50,518 nucleotides of DNA from a virus. Made by a program: the position numbers and the translations under genes. This document shows, piece by piece, positions 30,080 to 39,795 of this stretch; within the stretch, counting starts at the first letter, position 1; each line of letters opens with the position of its first letter. Location: positions 1 through 50,518 of the IMG/VR virus record IMGVR_UViG_3300012683_000004. One strand, written 5' to 3'. Below the pieces are notes generated by a model. It ran no database searches and was not told the DNA's origin. It saw nothing but the letters and a program-made list of their open reading frames with translations.

Positions 30080-30571
30080 GTGGCAAGTTCATTTCCAGCC
30101 TTCGTCGCCCATGCTGGCGTAATCGACGAGCCAAAGCAGTACGAGGCTACGTTCCTGAGCACGGACACGTCGCAGACTGCCGAGTTCGTGTTCTTTGACA
30201 CAGCCGACAACAACGTGAAGGTGTGTGGAGCAGACCCCGCGCTCATTCTCGGGCTGTGCACAGGTAGTGGGCCAGCTTCGACGTTGCAGCAGAAGCCGAG
30301 TCCCTACGCGCTGAACAAGTCTCCAGTAGCGGTTCTGTCGAGCGACATCATCATCGGGCTGAGCAGTACCACGACTCCGTCACTAGCTTTCGTGACGAGA
30401 AAGGGTGGGCTCACGAAGGTCACGACAGGTGGTAGGAACATCTGGCAGTGCGACACATCGAAGACCGCTGGCACGGCGAGGTTCGTTATCATCGACGTGG
30501 ACATCGTCAACGGCATCTTCTACGTTCGCTTCCTGCCGGCCAACCTACAAGGTCAGGCAGTCGTCAGTTAA
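30080..30571 (+). CDS. Head decoration-like protein
   Basis: 163 residues, beta-rich (QTAEFVFFDTADNNVKVCG, TPSLAFVTRKGGLTKVT, TARFVIIDVDIVNG). Starts with GTG preceded by GGAGG. Its place directly before the capsid gene and its size suggest a capsid-stabilising or decoration protein; no strict family hit can be claimed. Confidence 0.6.
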   Translation: MASSFPAFVAHAGVIDEPKQYEATFLSTDTSQTAEFVFFDTADNNVKVCGADPALILGLCTGSGPASTLQQKPSPYALNKSPVAVLSSDIIIGLSSTTTPSLAFVTRKGGLTKVTTGGRNIWQCDTSKTAGTARFVIIDVDIVNGIFYVRFLPANLQGQAVVS

Positions 30572-30589
30572 CCGGAAAGGAGCTACAGC

Positions 30590-31489
30590 ATGGTTATGGT
30601 ACGTGGCGCCTTTTCCAACCTACTGGCGCCTGGGTTCCGAAAGATCGTCTTCGAGACGTACAAGGAAAGACCCACTGAAGGCGATCGCTGGATCAACATG
30701 GGCAGTAGCCAGCGAGCGTACGAAGAAGATTTCCCGATCGCCGGCTTCGGCACCTTGCTCCCAAAGGGCGAGGGCGCTCCGATCACCTACCAGGACGCAA
30801 TCCAGGGGATTCTCAAGAGGTACATCTGGACGACGTTCGGGCTGGGCTTCAGAATCACGGAAGAGATGATGGAAGACGACCTGTACGGCATCATGGGAGC
30901 GAAGATGTCGAAGGCGCTCGGTCGTTCGGCCAGGAACAACTTCGAGGTGGTAACGCACGCGGTTCTGAACAGCGCGTTCGACACGGCTGTGAACGGGTTC
31001 ACCTCTGGTGAGTCCCTGATCAGCACGAGCCATGTGACCTTGAGGGGTCTCACGCAGAGCAACAGGCCGGCGACGGACACGAACATGTCGCTGCCGGCGC
31101 TACAAGCTGCCATCGAGGCATTCCACGCCTTGAACGACGAGGCGGGGATTCCGGCGATGTTCATTCCGAAGTGGGTGATCTACGACGTTTCGAACCACTG
31201 GATCGTCAACCAGATCCTCAAGACGGAGAAGCTGCCTGGCGGCAATCAGAACGACATCAACCAGCTGGCTCGCGAGGGGATGACAGGGTTTCTGGACCAC
31301 TACCTCACGAACCCGAAGGCATGGTACGTGCTGGCTGACAACCACGACCTGAACTACTTCGACCGGCGGAAGCCTCGTCTGACAAACACGGACGACTTCG
31401 AGACGGGCGACGCGAAGTTCAAGCTGACTCGCCGCAACGGCGCCGGCTTCGGCGACTGGCGTGGCGTGTACGGCTCACCTGGCATATAG
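30590..31489 (+). CDS. Major capsid protein
   Basis: 299 residues. The start VRGAFSNLLAPGFRKIVFETYKERP, then QRAYEEDFPIAGFG, KRYIWTTFGLGFRITEEMMEDDLYGIM (in pieces), SARNNFEVVTHAVLN and the AWYVLADNHDLNYFDRRKPR end match a large group of HK97-fold phage major head proteins. It forms the shell around the DNA; no protease gene is seen. AAAGGAG upstream of ATG. An early protein at 10235 shares its first 15 residues. Confidence 0.92.
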   Translation: MVMVRGAFSNLLAPGFRKIVFETYKERPTEGDRWINMGSSQRAYEEDFPIAGFGTLLPKGEGAPITYQDAIQGILKRYIWTTFGLGFRITEEMMEDDLYGIMGAKMSKALGRSARNNFEVVTHAVLNSAFDTAVNGFTSGESLISTSHVTLRGLTQSNRPATDTNMSLPALQAAIEAFHALNDEAGIPAMFIPKWVIYDVSNHWIVNQILKTEKLPGGNQNDINQLAREGMTGFLDHYLTNPKAWYVLADNHDLNYFDRRKPRLTNTDDFETGDAKFKLTRRNGAGFGDWRGVYGSPGI

Positions 31490-31498
31490 GGGGTCACG

Positions 31499-32242
31499 AT
31501 GCCTCTCGTAGGAACCCAAGGGTCCGCTTACCCCTATCCATCTACTCGTAGCATCACTACGAGTGGGCGTAGGGGTGTCATGCGCGGCATGTCTGCTGCG
31601 TATCACCAGACGTGGGCGGCTCCGACTGCTGTGGTGACTAACGGTTTGATCACCGCAACGCCGGGGCCGAACACGGCAACGTTCACGTACGTTCCGGGAA
31701 CGGCACCTTTCACAGGTACGCTGGTCTCGGGGAACAAGGCAGTCCTGCTTCCGACGTACGGACCGTGGACAGGAAGTAGAAACGTCGTGATCACGGTCAC
31801 TCACGGGTCAGCAGTCGTGGCCCTGAGTGGCTTGATCACAGGGGTCGATGTGTACGGAAACACCATCGTCGAGGCCTGGTCGGTCACGGCTGGTGGGACG
31901 ACGAAGACATTCACTGGAGTCAAGGCGTTCAAGAACATCACTAGTATCACGGCGGTGGCGGCGGCAGACGCAACACTCGACACCATCATTGCCGGCGACG
32001 GCAACGTGCTGGGACTGGACGTGAGGAACGAGACTCCGGGTGCTGGAGCAGCACTGAAGGAACTGGTGGACGGAGCGCTGGTGACAACGGGTACGCTAAC
32101 CGCGATTGGCGTAACGTCGGGCTATTCTTCGGCGTTTGCCGCTGATCCGCGGGGCACGTACGCACCAGCGACGGCCCCTAACGGGGCGCACAACTACGAC
32201 GTCTGGGTTCTCTCAGACGATCCAGAGTTCAGCGCAAGCTGA
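31499..32242 (+). CDS. Virion structural protein, Ala/Thr-rich beta protein
   Basis: 247 residues, rich in Gly, Thr and Ala, with repeated strands (NTATFTYVPGTAPFTGTLV, VVITVTHGSAVVALSGLI, AWSVTAGGTTKTFTGVK). Composition of head or neck decoration proteins. Position after the capsid supports a structural role; exact job unknown. Confidence 0.6.
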   Translation: MPLVGTQGSAYPYPSTRSITTSGRRGVMRGMSAAYHQTWAAPTAVVTNGLITATPGPNTATFTYVPGTAPFTGTLVSGNKAVLLPTYGPWTGSRNVVITVTHGSAVVALSGLITGVDVYGNTIVEAWSVTAGGTTKTFTGVKAFKNITSITAVAAADATLDTIIAGDGNVLGLDVRNETPGAGAALKELVDGALVTTGTLTAIGVTSGYSSAFAADPRGTYAPATAPNGAHNYDVWVLSDDPEFSAS

Positions 32243-32246
32243 TCAT

Positions 32247-32266
32247 CTGGTACAGGTTTGTACAAG
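32247..32266. promoter_or_regulatory. GTAC palindrome, copy 7
   Basis: CTGGTACAGGTTTGTACAAG, ending directly at the ATG (32267) of the next gene. The gene would be almost leaderless from the site. Confidence 0.6.
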
Positions 32267-32563
32267 ATGCGACGAATGATCGCTGTAGGTGTAGTGGGTT
32301 CGTGGGCAGGCGACTGGCAGATCGTTCAGGGTAACGAACGCGCTGCCGTCGCCTCGCCCATAGGGGACGGAGAAAAGGTCTGGTTGGAGGGAGAGGGAGA
32401 TGACGTCTGTGATGTCGTCAATCTAGGCCCTATTCCTATCATACTGGACGTGACCTTCTGGCGTCGCTACCGAGTCATTAAGGACGGTAGTAGGGCAAAG
32501 CACGAGCTACCTACCACTGTGGAGATAATACTTAATGTCTCGGCACCTGCACCGCACGATTGA
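32267..32563 (+). CDS. Small virion-region protein
   Basis: 98 residues from ATG 32267 (ATG 32276 is possible). Beta-rich with a V-G-W-A-G-D-W start (VGVVGSWAGDWQIVQGNER) and DVTFWRRYRVIKDGS. Unknown; lies between structural genes and overlaps the next start. Confidence 0.6.
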   Translation: MRRMIAVGVVGSWAGDWQIVQGNERAAVASPIGDGEKVWLEGEGDDVCDVVNLGPIPIILDVTFWRRYRVIKDGSRAKHELPTTVEIILNVSAPAPHD

Positions 32564-32888
32564 TCTCACGATCGCCAACGGTGGAACGGATAGCAACATA
32601 GTCGTAGGTACCGATGGACGAGTCGGATTCGGCTCGTCGCACGGTATCACGATCTGGGCACCAGCGGCACTGACAGGTGTCATTACCGTGCTAGTGTCTT
32701 ACCTGCTTACTCCCACGGTAGAGTTCGATACACTCCAGCTGACTCCTGGAACTGACGTGACGATAGCTGCCGGTAAGGCTGTCGTCATTCCACATCCCGG
32801 CTTCTATGCTCTGCGGCTTCACAGTGCGAGTGCTGAAGGCGCACAGCGAGTGTTCCAGCTGGTCTCCCAGGTAGACGGATCGTTGTGA
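32535..32888 (+). CDS. Small virion-region protein
   Basis: 117 residues, strand-rich (ITIWAPAALTGVITVLVSYLL, LQLTPGTDVTIAAGKAVVIPH). Composition suggests a tail or decoration protein. The stop overlaps the start of the next membrane protein. Confidence 0.6.
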   Translation: MSRHLHRTIDLTIANGGTDSNIVVGTDGRVGFGSSHGITIWAPAALTGVITVLVSYLLTPTVEFDTLQLTPGTDVTIAAGKAVVIPHPGFYALRLHSASAEGAQRVFQLVSQVDGSL

Positions 32889-33064
32889 GTGAGCCGATAG
32901 TAGCGGGGATAGCGGCCCTGATACTGACGTTACTCGTTCACACCGGGGCGCTATTTTATTGGGGCGGCACGGTGAAGCAGATGCTAAGAGATCACGATAA
33001 GAGAATTGAGAATCTGGAGCGACGAGCGTACCCGCGTCGGGAAGACTCGAGACAACACCAGTAA
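32885..33064 (+). CDS. Small membrane protein with cytoplasmic helix
   Basis: 59 residues from GTG 32885. One membrane span (VAGIAALILTLLVHTGALFYW) is followed by a charged helix (KQMLRDHDKRIENLERRAYP) that can form a coiled coil. Size and topology recall small phage holin-associated or hemolysin-type proteins; role uncertain. Confidence 0.65.
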   Translation: MSEPIVAGIAALILTLLVHTGALFYWGGTVKQMLRDHDKRIENLERRAYPRREDSRQHQ

Positions 33065-33079
33065 AGGAGCGCCGTACAC

Positions 33080-33523
33080 ATGGCTGAGCGGTATCGCTGG
33101 ACTAAGGCGGACATCGCGCTAGCGGCGACTGTGGCAAAAACAGTCGCAGAGCTGCAGACAGCCGCAACGAGGCGTGCGTGGATCGCCGGCTGGTGGATCA
33201 GCTTTGACGGGGCGACGGCGACGAACACTCCTGTGCTAGTGGAGCTGCTTCGCGCTTCGGCGGGCATCACGGGAACGACGCTTGCGGCGAACCCGGTGGA
33301 CGTGGCGGGCGTAGCGGCGGTCAGCACTGTTAAGCACACGGCCACCGCCGAGGGGACGGGAACCACGGTGCTCGACACCTGGAGATTGCCCCCGACGAGC
33401 GGGATTCAGATACCGTTCGAGCAGAGAGACTACGTGCTCGTCGGCGTCAGCGCCTTCTGGCGTATCCGGTGCACTGCACCGCAGAACGTCAACACCACGG
33501 TCGGCTTCTGGTTTGAGGAGTAA
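33080..33523 (+). CDS. Virion structural protein
   Basis: 147 residues, Ala/Thr-rich, beta (AWIAGWWISFDGATATNTPVL, VLVGVSAFWRIRCTAPQNV). Likely a virion component by position; no family recognised. AAAGGAG upstream. Confidence 0.6.
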   Translation: MAERYRWTKADIALAATVAKTVAELQTAATRRAWIAGWWISFDGATATNTPVLVELLRASAGITGTTLAANPVDVAGVAAVSTVKHTATAEGTGTTVLDTWRLPPTSGIQIPFEQRDYVLVGVSAFWRIRCTAPQNVNTTVGFWFEE

Positions 33524-33528
33524 TCCTC

Positions 33529-34653
33529 ATGTACTGTGATATTGACGAGGTAGCTCGCTCGTTAGCTCGAATCGGCAAGATGGCTCGCGACATGCCACCG
33601 TCCTGGGATGGTGCTAAGTGTCGCACGCTAGTTGCTGGTCCGAGCTTCGAGCATGTTGGCTACATGCTACCGGGTAGGGGACTACAGCTCGACTGCGATC
33701 TCAAGTATCTCGGAATCAAGAAGCCGCTTCCGTTTGTGTATCAAGATACGCTTCGACGGAGGCTGTTCGAGATACTTCGTAGCGAGCGCGGAGCCATAGC
33801 CACGTACGACGGCATCATCAACGCTCGTGCTAGTGGGCAGTTCAACGACGTTCCGTTCACCAAAAATACGCTGACCACGGTAGCTAACCAGTGGTCATCG
33901 CTACTACGAGCTGGCGGGCAGCCGGCAGCGATGGTCGTCAACGCGACTACTGCTCCGACAGAGACGGCTACCGATCGCACGACAACTGGTGCGCTGTCAG
34001 TTGGGTTAGTGAATCCTGGCGGCTCCAATCGTAAGTATCTACTTACGTTTGGCTTTGGCTCCAGTTCCACTATCAACTTTGCGCTGCTTCTAGACGTGCA
34101 CGTTCAAGGCGGCGCATTTAGGCTGACCGTTTCCACTGCCGAGACAGTTGCCTCTCCGGTGGCAGTCGTAAGAAATTACGGGAATGCCGCCACTGGCGCA
34201 GGAAACTGCATTAGCTTCATTGAAACAACTGCTAGCAGTGCGACGGCGCATACCCTTACAGTATCGTACAAGAATCAGGTCGGCTCGTCTACTTCTGTTG
34301 TCTTTTCTGCTCCTGCCACTGCCGGAACTATCGACGGAATATACCCTGTCGCGTCGACTAACTGGTTCATTCCGCTGGCTAGCGGCGACTTTGGCGTGCA
34401 GAGCGTGTCACAGACACAGAGCAACACGATACTGGCTGCTGGAGTGCTAGCGCTGATACTACACTATCCGTTGATGCTAGTTCCTGGCATTACGGCTAAC
34501 GTATACATCGAGCGAGACTCTACTGTTCAGATCGACGCGCTCACTGAGCTAGCGAATAGCTCTCAGGTTTTGGGCTGTTTAGGCGTGTTTGTGTTCACTA
34601 ACGGCACGACGTCTGGACAGTTTACTGGAATGTACAGGACCTGTGAGGGGTGA
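33529..34653 (+). CDS. Virion structural protein
   Basis: 374 residues. N-terminal domain (DIDEVARSLARIGKMARDM, PLPFVYQDTLRRRLFEILRS) is helical; the rest is Thr/Ser/Ala-rich beta (LLTFGFGSSSTINFALLLD, SSTSVVFSAPATAG). Composition and location before the giant tail protein suggest a neck or tail component. Unknown family. Confidence 0.6.
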   Translation: MYCDIDEVARSLARIGKMARDMPPSWDGAKCRTLVAGPSFEHVGYMLPGRGLQLDCDLKYLGIKKPLPFVYQDTLRRRLFEILRSERGAIATYDGIINARASGQFNDVPFTKNTLTTVANQWSSLLRAGGQPAAMVVNATTAPTETATDRTTTGALSVGLVNPGGSNRKYLLTFGFGSSSTINFALLLDVHVQGGAFRLTVSTAETVASPVAVVRNYGNAATGAGNCISFIETTASSATAHTLTVSYKNQVGSSTSVVFSAPATAGTIDGIYPVASTNWFIPLASGDFGVQSVSQTQSNTILAAGVLALILHYPLMLVPGITANVYIERDSTVQIDALTELANSSQVLGCLGVFVFTNGTTSGQFTGMYRTCEG

Positions 34654-34883
34654 TGCTAGTAGCTAACAACATAGGTCCGGGAGGAACGTTCTTAGGCGGC
34701 GGTATCATGGCTCGCGGTTCATTGTTGCTTGGAATCAGCAATACCATGATAATCGCGGGCTTTAGCGCATCTGCCCATATCATGCAGTGCATGGAGGGCG
34801 TCGGCGCATTTGCGCTACGTCGGCATAGAGGCAAGTTCGGTGGTACTCAGCCGCAACTGGCGTTTGACAGAGAGAGGCAGTAG
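34650..34883 (+). CDS. Small glycine-rich protein
   Basis: 77 residues from GTG 34650 or ATG 34653. Gly/Met/Ala-rich with possible short hydrophobic spans (GSLLLGISNTMIIAGFSASA) and a basic C-terminus. It overlaps genes on both sides. Unknown. Confidence 0.5.
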   Translation: MMLVANNIGPGGTFLGGGIMARGSLLLGISNTMIIAGFSASAHIMQCMEGVGAFALRRHRGKFGGTQPQLAFDRERQ

Positions 34884-37800
34884 TGCCCTCTAAGTATCAG
34901 ATACCGATTCGATTCAAGTCACTGGTTACGCCACTGTTTCCAGTGTCTATCGTGGTATTTGCGCTACCGATAGCAGCAACACAACTCCCTCCGAATGTAA
35001 TAAGCGTTGCTCCTATTGCCGCTCCGTCGGCAGCAGTAGCTGCTCCAGTCGTATACAGCTATCCAGCTCAGCTGGAAGAAAAGTCTCCGTTTAGGCCGAT
35101 CTTCGTTCGAGTGCTGGCGCCTGGTGTCAGCTTCATTGTTCCGCGGCCGATCATATACAGCTATCCACCATTCGTAAGCACGGCTTCGCCTATCTTCGTG
35201 CGAGCTGTGCCGCCAGTGCAACAGCTGACGCCGAATGCGCCTCCGATAAGGGTGTACGGCTATCCAGCGCCACTAGTTAATAGGGCTGCATTTGACGTTA
35301 AGATAGTGCAACCTGTACCGTTGCCGCCGGTATTCGTACCGACTGTCAACGTTGTGAACGTAGCTATACCGACGACTGCTATCAACACGACGTTCCAGGT
35401 CGCGCACGGGCTATCGCAGATTCCTCAGATTGTGCTGGCTACGCTATCGGGACGGACAGAGGGCGCTAACACGAACGGGAGGCAGCATACCAAGAAGGGC
35501 TTCGGCGCTGCGGTTCTACCACGAGGTGGGGTACTGAAGCAGTACTGCGTAGGTAGCGACTCGGATGACAATAACTCCGTGACGCTAGCAAGCTCCTCGT
35601 TCGAGCCGAACATAGCGTGCGTCATGGCACCTGGAAAGGACCCGAACAGCAAGACGATTGCTGGGGCGTGCGCCATTCAGTCGATAGACGCCACGAACAT
35701 CACGTTCGTTATCAAGACACAGTTCGACCAGAGCTACGAGCTGTTCTTGCAGGTGTTCTCCGGCGACTTGAATATCACCTGGCTAAAGATACAAGACTAT
35801 CAGGCTCCTCTAGCAACAGGCACCCAGGCCATTACAGGAGTCGGGTTCAAGCCAGATTTTGTTCTGTTCTTTGGCCCACATCTGAGCCAGGGTGCTACGC
35901 AAGTCGACCTTGAGGGCGGTAGCGGGATGTTCCTCGGGGCGTGTGACAAGAATCTGAACCAGTGGACGCTAGCTAGTGGCGTGAACGACAACGGTGGCGG
36001 TAGTGCGCCGTCGTCGGCAGGACGAGCTAGAAGTTACATGAGAAGTGGCCAGGCACTCGGTATACTGAGTCGCGATCATAGTGCGTTCAACTCGATAGGG
36101 TCAGTTCAGAGCCTAGACGCAGACGGCTTCACGCTTAACTGGACTATCAGTCTGGACTCTGGACAGTTGACAGGACGCGAGTTCGTTGCGCTATGTGTGC
36201 AGGGGCCAGTGTTCGTGGTGGGTAACTACCTATCCCAGACGGATACGGCTGAGCACCAGGTCGTGAGTGGCATAACTCCTCCAGAGGGGCTACTCATAGC
36301 TAGCGCGAATAAGCCAGCTTCGGCGCTCAACGTACTCGACAGTAACGAGAACTGGTCAGTCGCATTCTGTAAGGACAAGACAGTTCAGCTAGCGCAGTAC
36401 GTTGGACAGAAGGATACCCCGTGGGCTCCGAACACGGTAGCCTACACCGGTATTGAGTATGATGGTAGCTACTTGAATCTCGACACGGCCGGTGCGGTAG
36501 TTGGCAAGGCGGCCGTCTCGACTATCGCCGCGGACGGATTCAAGATCACACATAGCGTAGCCGATGCTGCACAGAACTTTGTTGGCTACGTGGCCTATGC
36601 ACATCCTACACCTCCGGCGATTAGGACGACTGTTATCAAGACAGTCAAGCCTAACGGTGGTGGAGACTATCTCAATCTGAACACAGGAATTCAGACTGAG
36701 GTGCTTAGTCATAAGAATCTGTATCTCGAGAACATCATCCTAGAGTTCGACTGCTATGCCGGTACGGACTCTATGGCGGTTAAGTTCCCGAGCGCCAGCG
36801 ACGCGACGACGGCCGGAAAGGGCTTCATCTCTAGTCCATCTAACTACGTCTACGTGAAAGCTGTTCAAGGTCACGTGGGGTTGATGGACTACAGTGGGAG
36901 TACGTATCTACTCGACCTTGTGAGCACACATAGCTCGAGACCGTTCCAGATGAACATGGAGAACATCTTCCTCGAGCAGCTCCAGATTCGTCTGACGGTC
37001 AGCGACGGTACCGAGGGCGCAGCCTACTCGATGGCGACGTTTGGCCTTGTCGCACCGACGCTGTGGATAATGAAGAACTGCATTGCCAAGGCAGTGCTCT
37101 CGAACAACTCAACTGCGTTCGGCTTCGAGCCACCTAATATACAGTTCGACGTGGCAGGAGTTAAGGCGTACCATATCAACTGTATTGCATACGACTTCTT
37201 GAGTCGTGACAACCAGTTCAGTGGGTTCCAGACGTACAACTGCGGCAACCAGCTGATAGTCCATCTGAACTGCACAGCTGTGAACTGTCAGCAGGGATAC
37301 CAGGACCACGCTGATGTGATAGATCTGAACTGTGCTGCGCTAGGATGCGATAACGGCTGGAACACGGCGCTTGCAGCTACGCACCCTGGGCCGAACCCGC
37401 TAAGCGATTACAACTTTAGCACGACTGGCCCGCCGTCAATAGGAGAAGTGGGTCTACCTGGCACTGATCTCGAGGTCGCTGTCGATCCACACGGTCCGCA
37501 TAGCGGAGGCGGACAGGCTGCGTACTTGCAGGATCTACTCAACGGAGTGCCGATACCCCTACCTGGTGACACCGGCCTTATCGGAAAGGGCGTTAACCTA
37601 TCGGCCAATCCGTACTTCCCATTCAATGTGGACGTACGAAACACAGTACGCACTGTGCCGTGGACAATAGGCGCTTTCCATGTTAGCGCTGCCGCTCCAG
37701 TAGTGCAGGGTGTGTGGTGGGCGTGGGTAGGAGGCGTTACTGATACGCAGGCGACGGTAAAGATTAGGCTGAACGCGGCCTCTGGAGCTGTCAGACTGCG

Positions 37801-39124
37801 AGTTTCGCCGAATCCAACCCTTGTAGGATACACAGAGTACGGTGACGTGGCCACTAATGCCAATAAAGTAGCCACTTTCATTGTCCTTGTAGGCCACGAT
37901 ACACAGTATTACTACCAAGTCTTCATTGGCGGCCTAGCAGTCGGCCCCATTGGGACCTTTAAGAGCTTCCCGCTACTGTCGCAGCCGGCTTCTTTCGTAT
38001 TCGCATGCGGAGGTTGCGCTGAAACTGGCTCGAATACGAATCTTTACACGACTTTGAAGAACCAGAATCCGCTGCTCTACCTAGTTTACGGCGATCTTCA
38101 CTACTGGAACATACTAAACAACGACGTAACGCTGTTCCGTGGAGCGTTCGACGCTGCGATGATCGCCAAAAGGCGTGCTTTGTTCCTGTCTTGCTCGTCA
38201 GATTACGTCTGGGACGACCACGACTTCGGAGCGGATAACACGAGCGGCACCAGTCCGGCCAAACCAGCAGCGCAGGCGGCATATCGAGAGAACTTCCCGG
38301 CCTACGCGCTACCATCGGTAGACGGATCTATCTACCACTCGTTCATAGTGGGTCGCTGTCGGTTTGTCGTGACAGATTTGCGCTCAAATCGCGATGCAGA
38401 CTTCAATCCAGATGGACCTACGCACGTGATGATGGGCGCGACTCAGTTACAGTGGTTCAAGGACCAGCTGATGGCGGCAAAGAGCGCTAAGCAGCTAGTG
38501 TTCTGGTTCTCGACAGTGCCCTGGATAGCGCCGGTGGGCGACAACTTCTCTGACGACTGGGGCGGGTTCGCAACTGAGCGGAAGAATATCAGCGATTTCA
38601 TACAGGCGAACGGTCTTGCGAGTACTCTTATCATCGTGTGTGGTGATATGCACTCGGCAGCGATAGATAACGGCACGCACGATGTCTATACGACTGACGG
38701 CCTAGGCAATCACTGTACAGTGTTCTTGCCGTTCCCCGAGAACCAGACGACACAGATCTACGGCGGCGTGTATACTCAGGGCCCGCTAGCTCACGTTGGC
38801 GCGAGGCTAATGGGCTTTGCGGGGCTAGTGCACGTCACTGACGATAGCCACGTGATCACTGTCACTATGGAGGTCTGGAACGAACTCGGACCTCAGCTAA
38901 CGTTTACGAAGGCGTTTAGCCTCGAGGCTTGCTTCCCAGTAGTAACGTGGCAGATAGACCCTGTCACAGCAGGAGTAAGTGGCGTAGCCTCGTCGTTCAC
39001 AAAGCTCTCAGCCGGCGCTGTGCCCGCATTCACACCGGTTGGCCTATCAGTTCCAGTAAAAACTAAGATCACCCCAGCAGGCACGACGTTCACGCACGTC
39101 ACTGGAGTTGATCCATGTCTATGA
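34883..39124 (+). CDS. Giant tail/receptor protein with beta-helix and PhoD-like phosphatase domain
   Basis: 1413 residues. Residues 1-165: Pro/Val-rich repeats with YSYP-type motifs (VVYSYPAQL, IIYSYPPFV, RVYGYPAPL). Residues 170-580: three related beta domains (FQVAHGLSQIPQIVLAT, ITGVGFKPDFVLFFGP, VVSGITPPEGLLIAS). Residues 583-900: right-handed beta-helix (KTVKPNGGGDYLNLNTG, LNCTAVNCQQGYQDH). Residues 938-1350: Fn3/PhoD_N-like beta domain (GVWWAWVGGVTDTQATVKIRL) then a PhoD-type metallophosphatase with FACGGCAE, VYGDLHYWN, VWDDHDFGAD and CGDMHSA. It likely binds the host surface and hydrolyses phosphodiester or phosphomonoester bonds there, such as in teichoic acid or surface polysaccharide. 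Ends in a nine-base overlap with the adaptor gene. Confidence 0.85.
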   Translation: MPSKYQIPIRFKSLVTPLFPVSIVVFALPIAATQLPPNVISVAPIAAPSAAVAAPVVYSYPAQLEEKSPFRPIFVRVLAPGVSFIVPRPIIYSYPPFVSTASPIFVRAVPPVQQLTPNAPPIRVYGYPAPLVNRAAFDVKIVQPVPLPPVFVPTVNVVNVAIPTTAINTTFQVAHGLSQIPQIVLATLSGRTEGANTNGRQHTKKGFGAAVLPRGGVLKQYCVGSDSDDNNSVTLASSSFEPNIACVMAPGKDPNSKTIAGACAIQSIDATNITFVIKTQFDQSYELFLQVFSGDLNITWLKIQDYQAPLATGTQAITGVGFKPDFVLFFGPHLSQGATQVDLEGGSGMFLGACDKNLNQWTLASGVNDNGGGSAPSSAGRARSYMRSGQALGILSRDHSAFNSIGSVQSLDADGFTLNWTISLDSGQLTGREFVALCVQGPVFVVGNYLSQTDTAEHQVVSGITPPEGLLIASANKPASALNVLDSNENWSVAFCKDKTVQLAQYVGQKDTPWAPNTVAYTGIEYDGSYLNLDTAGAVVGKAAVSTIAADGFKITHSVADAAQNFVGYVAYAHPTPPAIRTTVIKTVKPNGGGDYLNLNTGIQTEVLSHKNLYLENIILEFDCYAGTDSMAVKFPSASDATTAGKGFISSPSNYVYVKAVQGHVGLMDYSGSTYLLDLVSTHSSRPFQMNMENIFLEQLQIRLTVSDGTEGAAYSMATFGLVAPTLWIMKNCIAKAVLSNNSTAFGFEPPNIQFDVAGVKAYHINCIAYDFLSRDNQFSGFQTYNCGNQLIVHLNCTAVNCQQGYQDHADVIDLNCAALGCDNGWNTALAATHPGPNPLSDYNFSTTGPPSIGEVGLPGTDLEVAVDPHGPHSGGGQAAYLQDLLNGVPIPLPGDTGLIGKGVNLSANPYFPFNVDVRNTVRTVPWTIGAFHVSAAAPVVQGVWWAWVGGVTDTQATVKIRLNAASGAVRLRVSPNPTLVGYTEYGDVATNANKVATFIVLVGHDTQYYYQVFIGGLAVGPIGTFKSFPLLSQPASFVFACGGCAETGSNTNLYTTLKNQNPLLYLVYGDLHYWNILNNDVTLFRGAFDAAMIAKRRALFLSCSSDYVWDDHDFGADNTSGTSPAKPAAQAAYRENFPAYALPSVDGSIYHSFIVGRCRFVVTDLRSNRDADFNPDGPTHVMMGATQLQWFKDQLMAAKSAKQLVFWFSTVPWIAPVGDNFSDDWGGFATERKNISDFIQANGLASTLIIVCGDMHSAAIDNGTHDVYTTDGLGNHCTVFLPFPENQTTQIYGGVYTQGPLAHVGARLMGFAGLVHVTDDSHVITVTMEVWNELGPQLTFTKAFSLEACFPVVTWQIDPVTAGVSGVASSFTKLSAGAVPAFTPVGLSVPVKTKITPAGTTFTHVTGVDPCL

Positions 39125-39786
39125 CGTTGACGCTGCTTCAGCAATACGTGCGAAGGCGGATAGGTAACCCATCTGCTACGGACGTGACTGATGCGACTCT
39201 TGCAGGTCATGTCAACGACGCCTACGAGGAGATTCGAGACAAGTATAAGCACACTCGCGGTCGCGCCAGGGCAACGTTCTCGACAGTGCTCGGGACTGAT
39301 AAGTACCGAATCACTGACGTCACGGAGGTGCTCTACAAGGCGTGGGACAGGACGAACGATCAGGAGCTAGAAGTGGTAGGGATCAATTACCTAGTCGAGA
39401 ACGACTTTATCGACTCGGTACAGGGCAAGCCGGTGAAGGTTGGACGCTTTGAGGACTATATTCAGCTACTTCCCGTCCCAAATGGCGTCTACCAGATTGA
39501 GCTGTACTACAAGGAGAAGTTCACTGCACTGGTGAATAGTAGCGATATTCCTGATCTACCAGATGCGTGGCACAGGGGCATTGGTATTCTCGCGTCGTTT
39601 AACTACTACGATGTAGATGGAAGAGATGCCGCCAAGGCTACGTACCAGATGCAGGTGTACAAGAACTGGCTGACAGACAAGCCAGTCGAGTCGCATGAGG
39701 AGACGGAGGCTATCGACTCTGGGGTCGAGATGCCGTCTCTAGCGAGACAGACAGACAAACGTCTCGACTTCGACCATTCGTCATGA
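39115..39786 (+). CDS. Head-tail adaptor-like protein
   Basis: 223 residues. Begins LTLLQQYVRRRIGNPSATDVTDATLAGHVNDAYEEIRDKY (in pieces), which is typical of phage adaptor proteins that attach below the portal, and has YYKEKFTALVNSSDIPDLPDAWH. ATG 39115 is preferred: GGAG lies seven bases before it. Position fits a head-to-tail joining role. Confidence 0.75.
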   Translation: MSMTLTLLQQYVRRRIGNPSATDVTDATLAGHVNDAYEEIRDKYKHTRGRARATFSTVLGTDKYRITDVTEVLYKAWDRTNDQELEVVGINYLVENDFIDSVQGKPVKVGRFEDYIQLLPVPNGVYQIELYYKEKFTALVNSSDIPDLPDAWHRGIGILASFNYYDVDGRDAAKATYQMQVYKNWLTDKPVESHEETEAIDSGVEMPSLARQTDKRLDFDHSS

Positions 39787-39795
39787 GAGGCTGCG

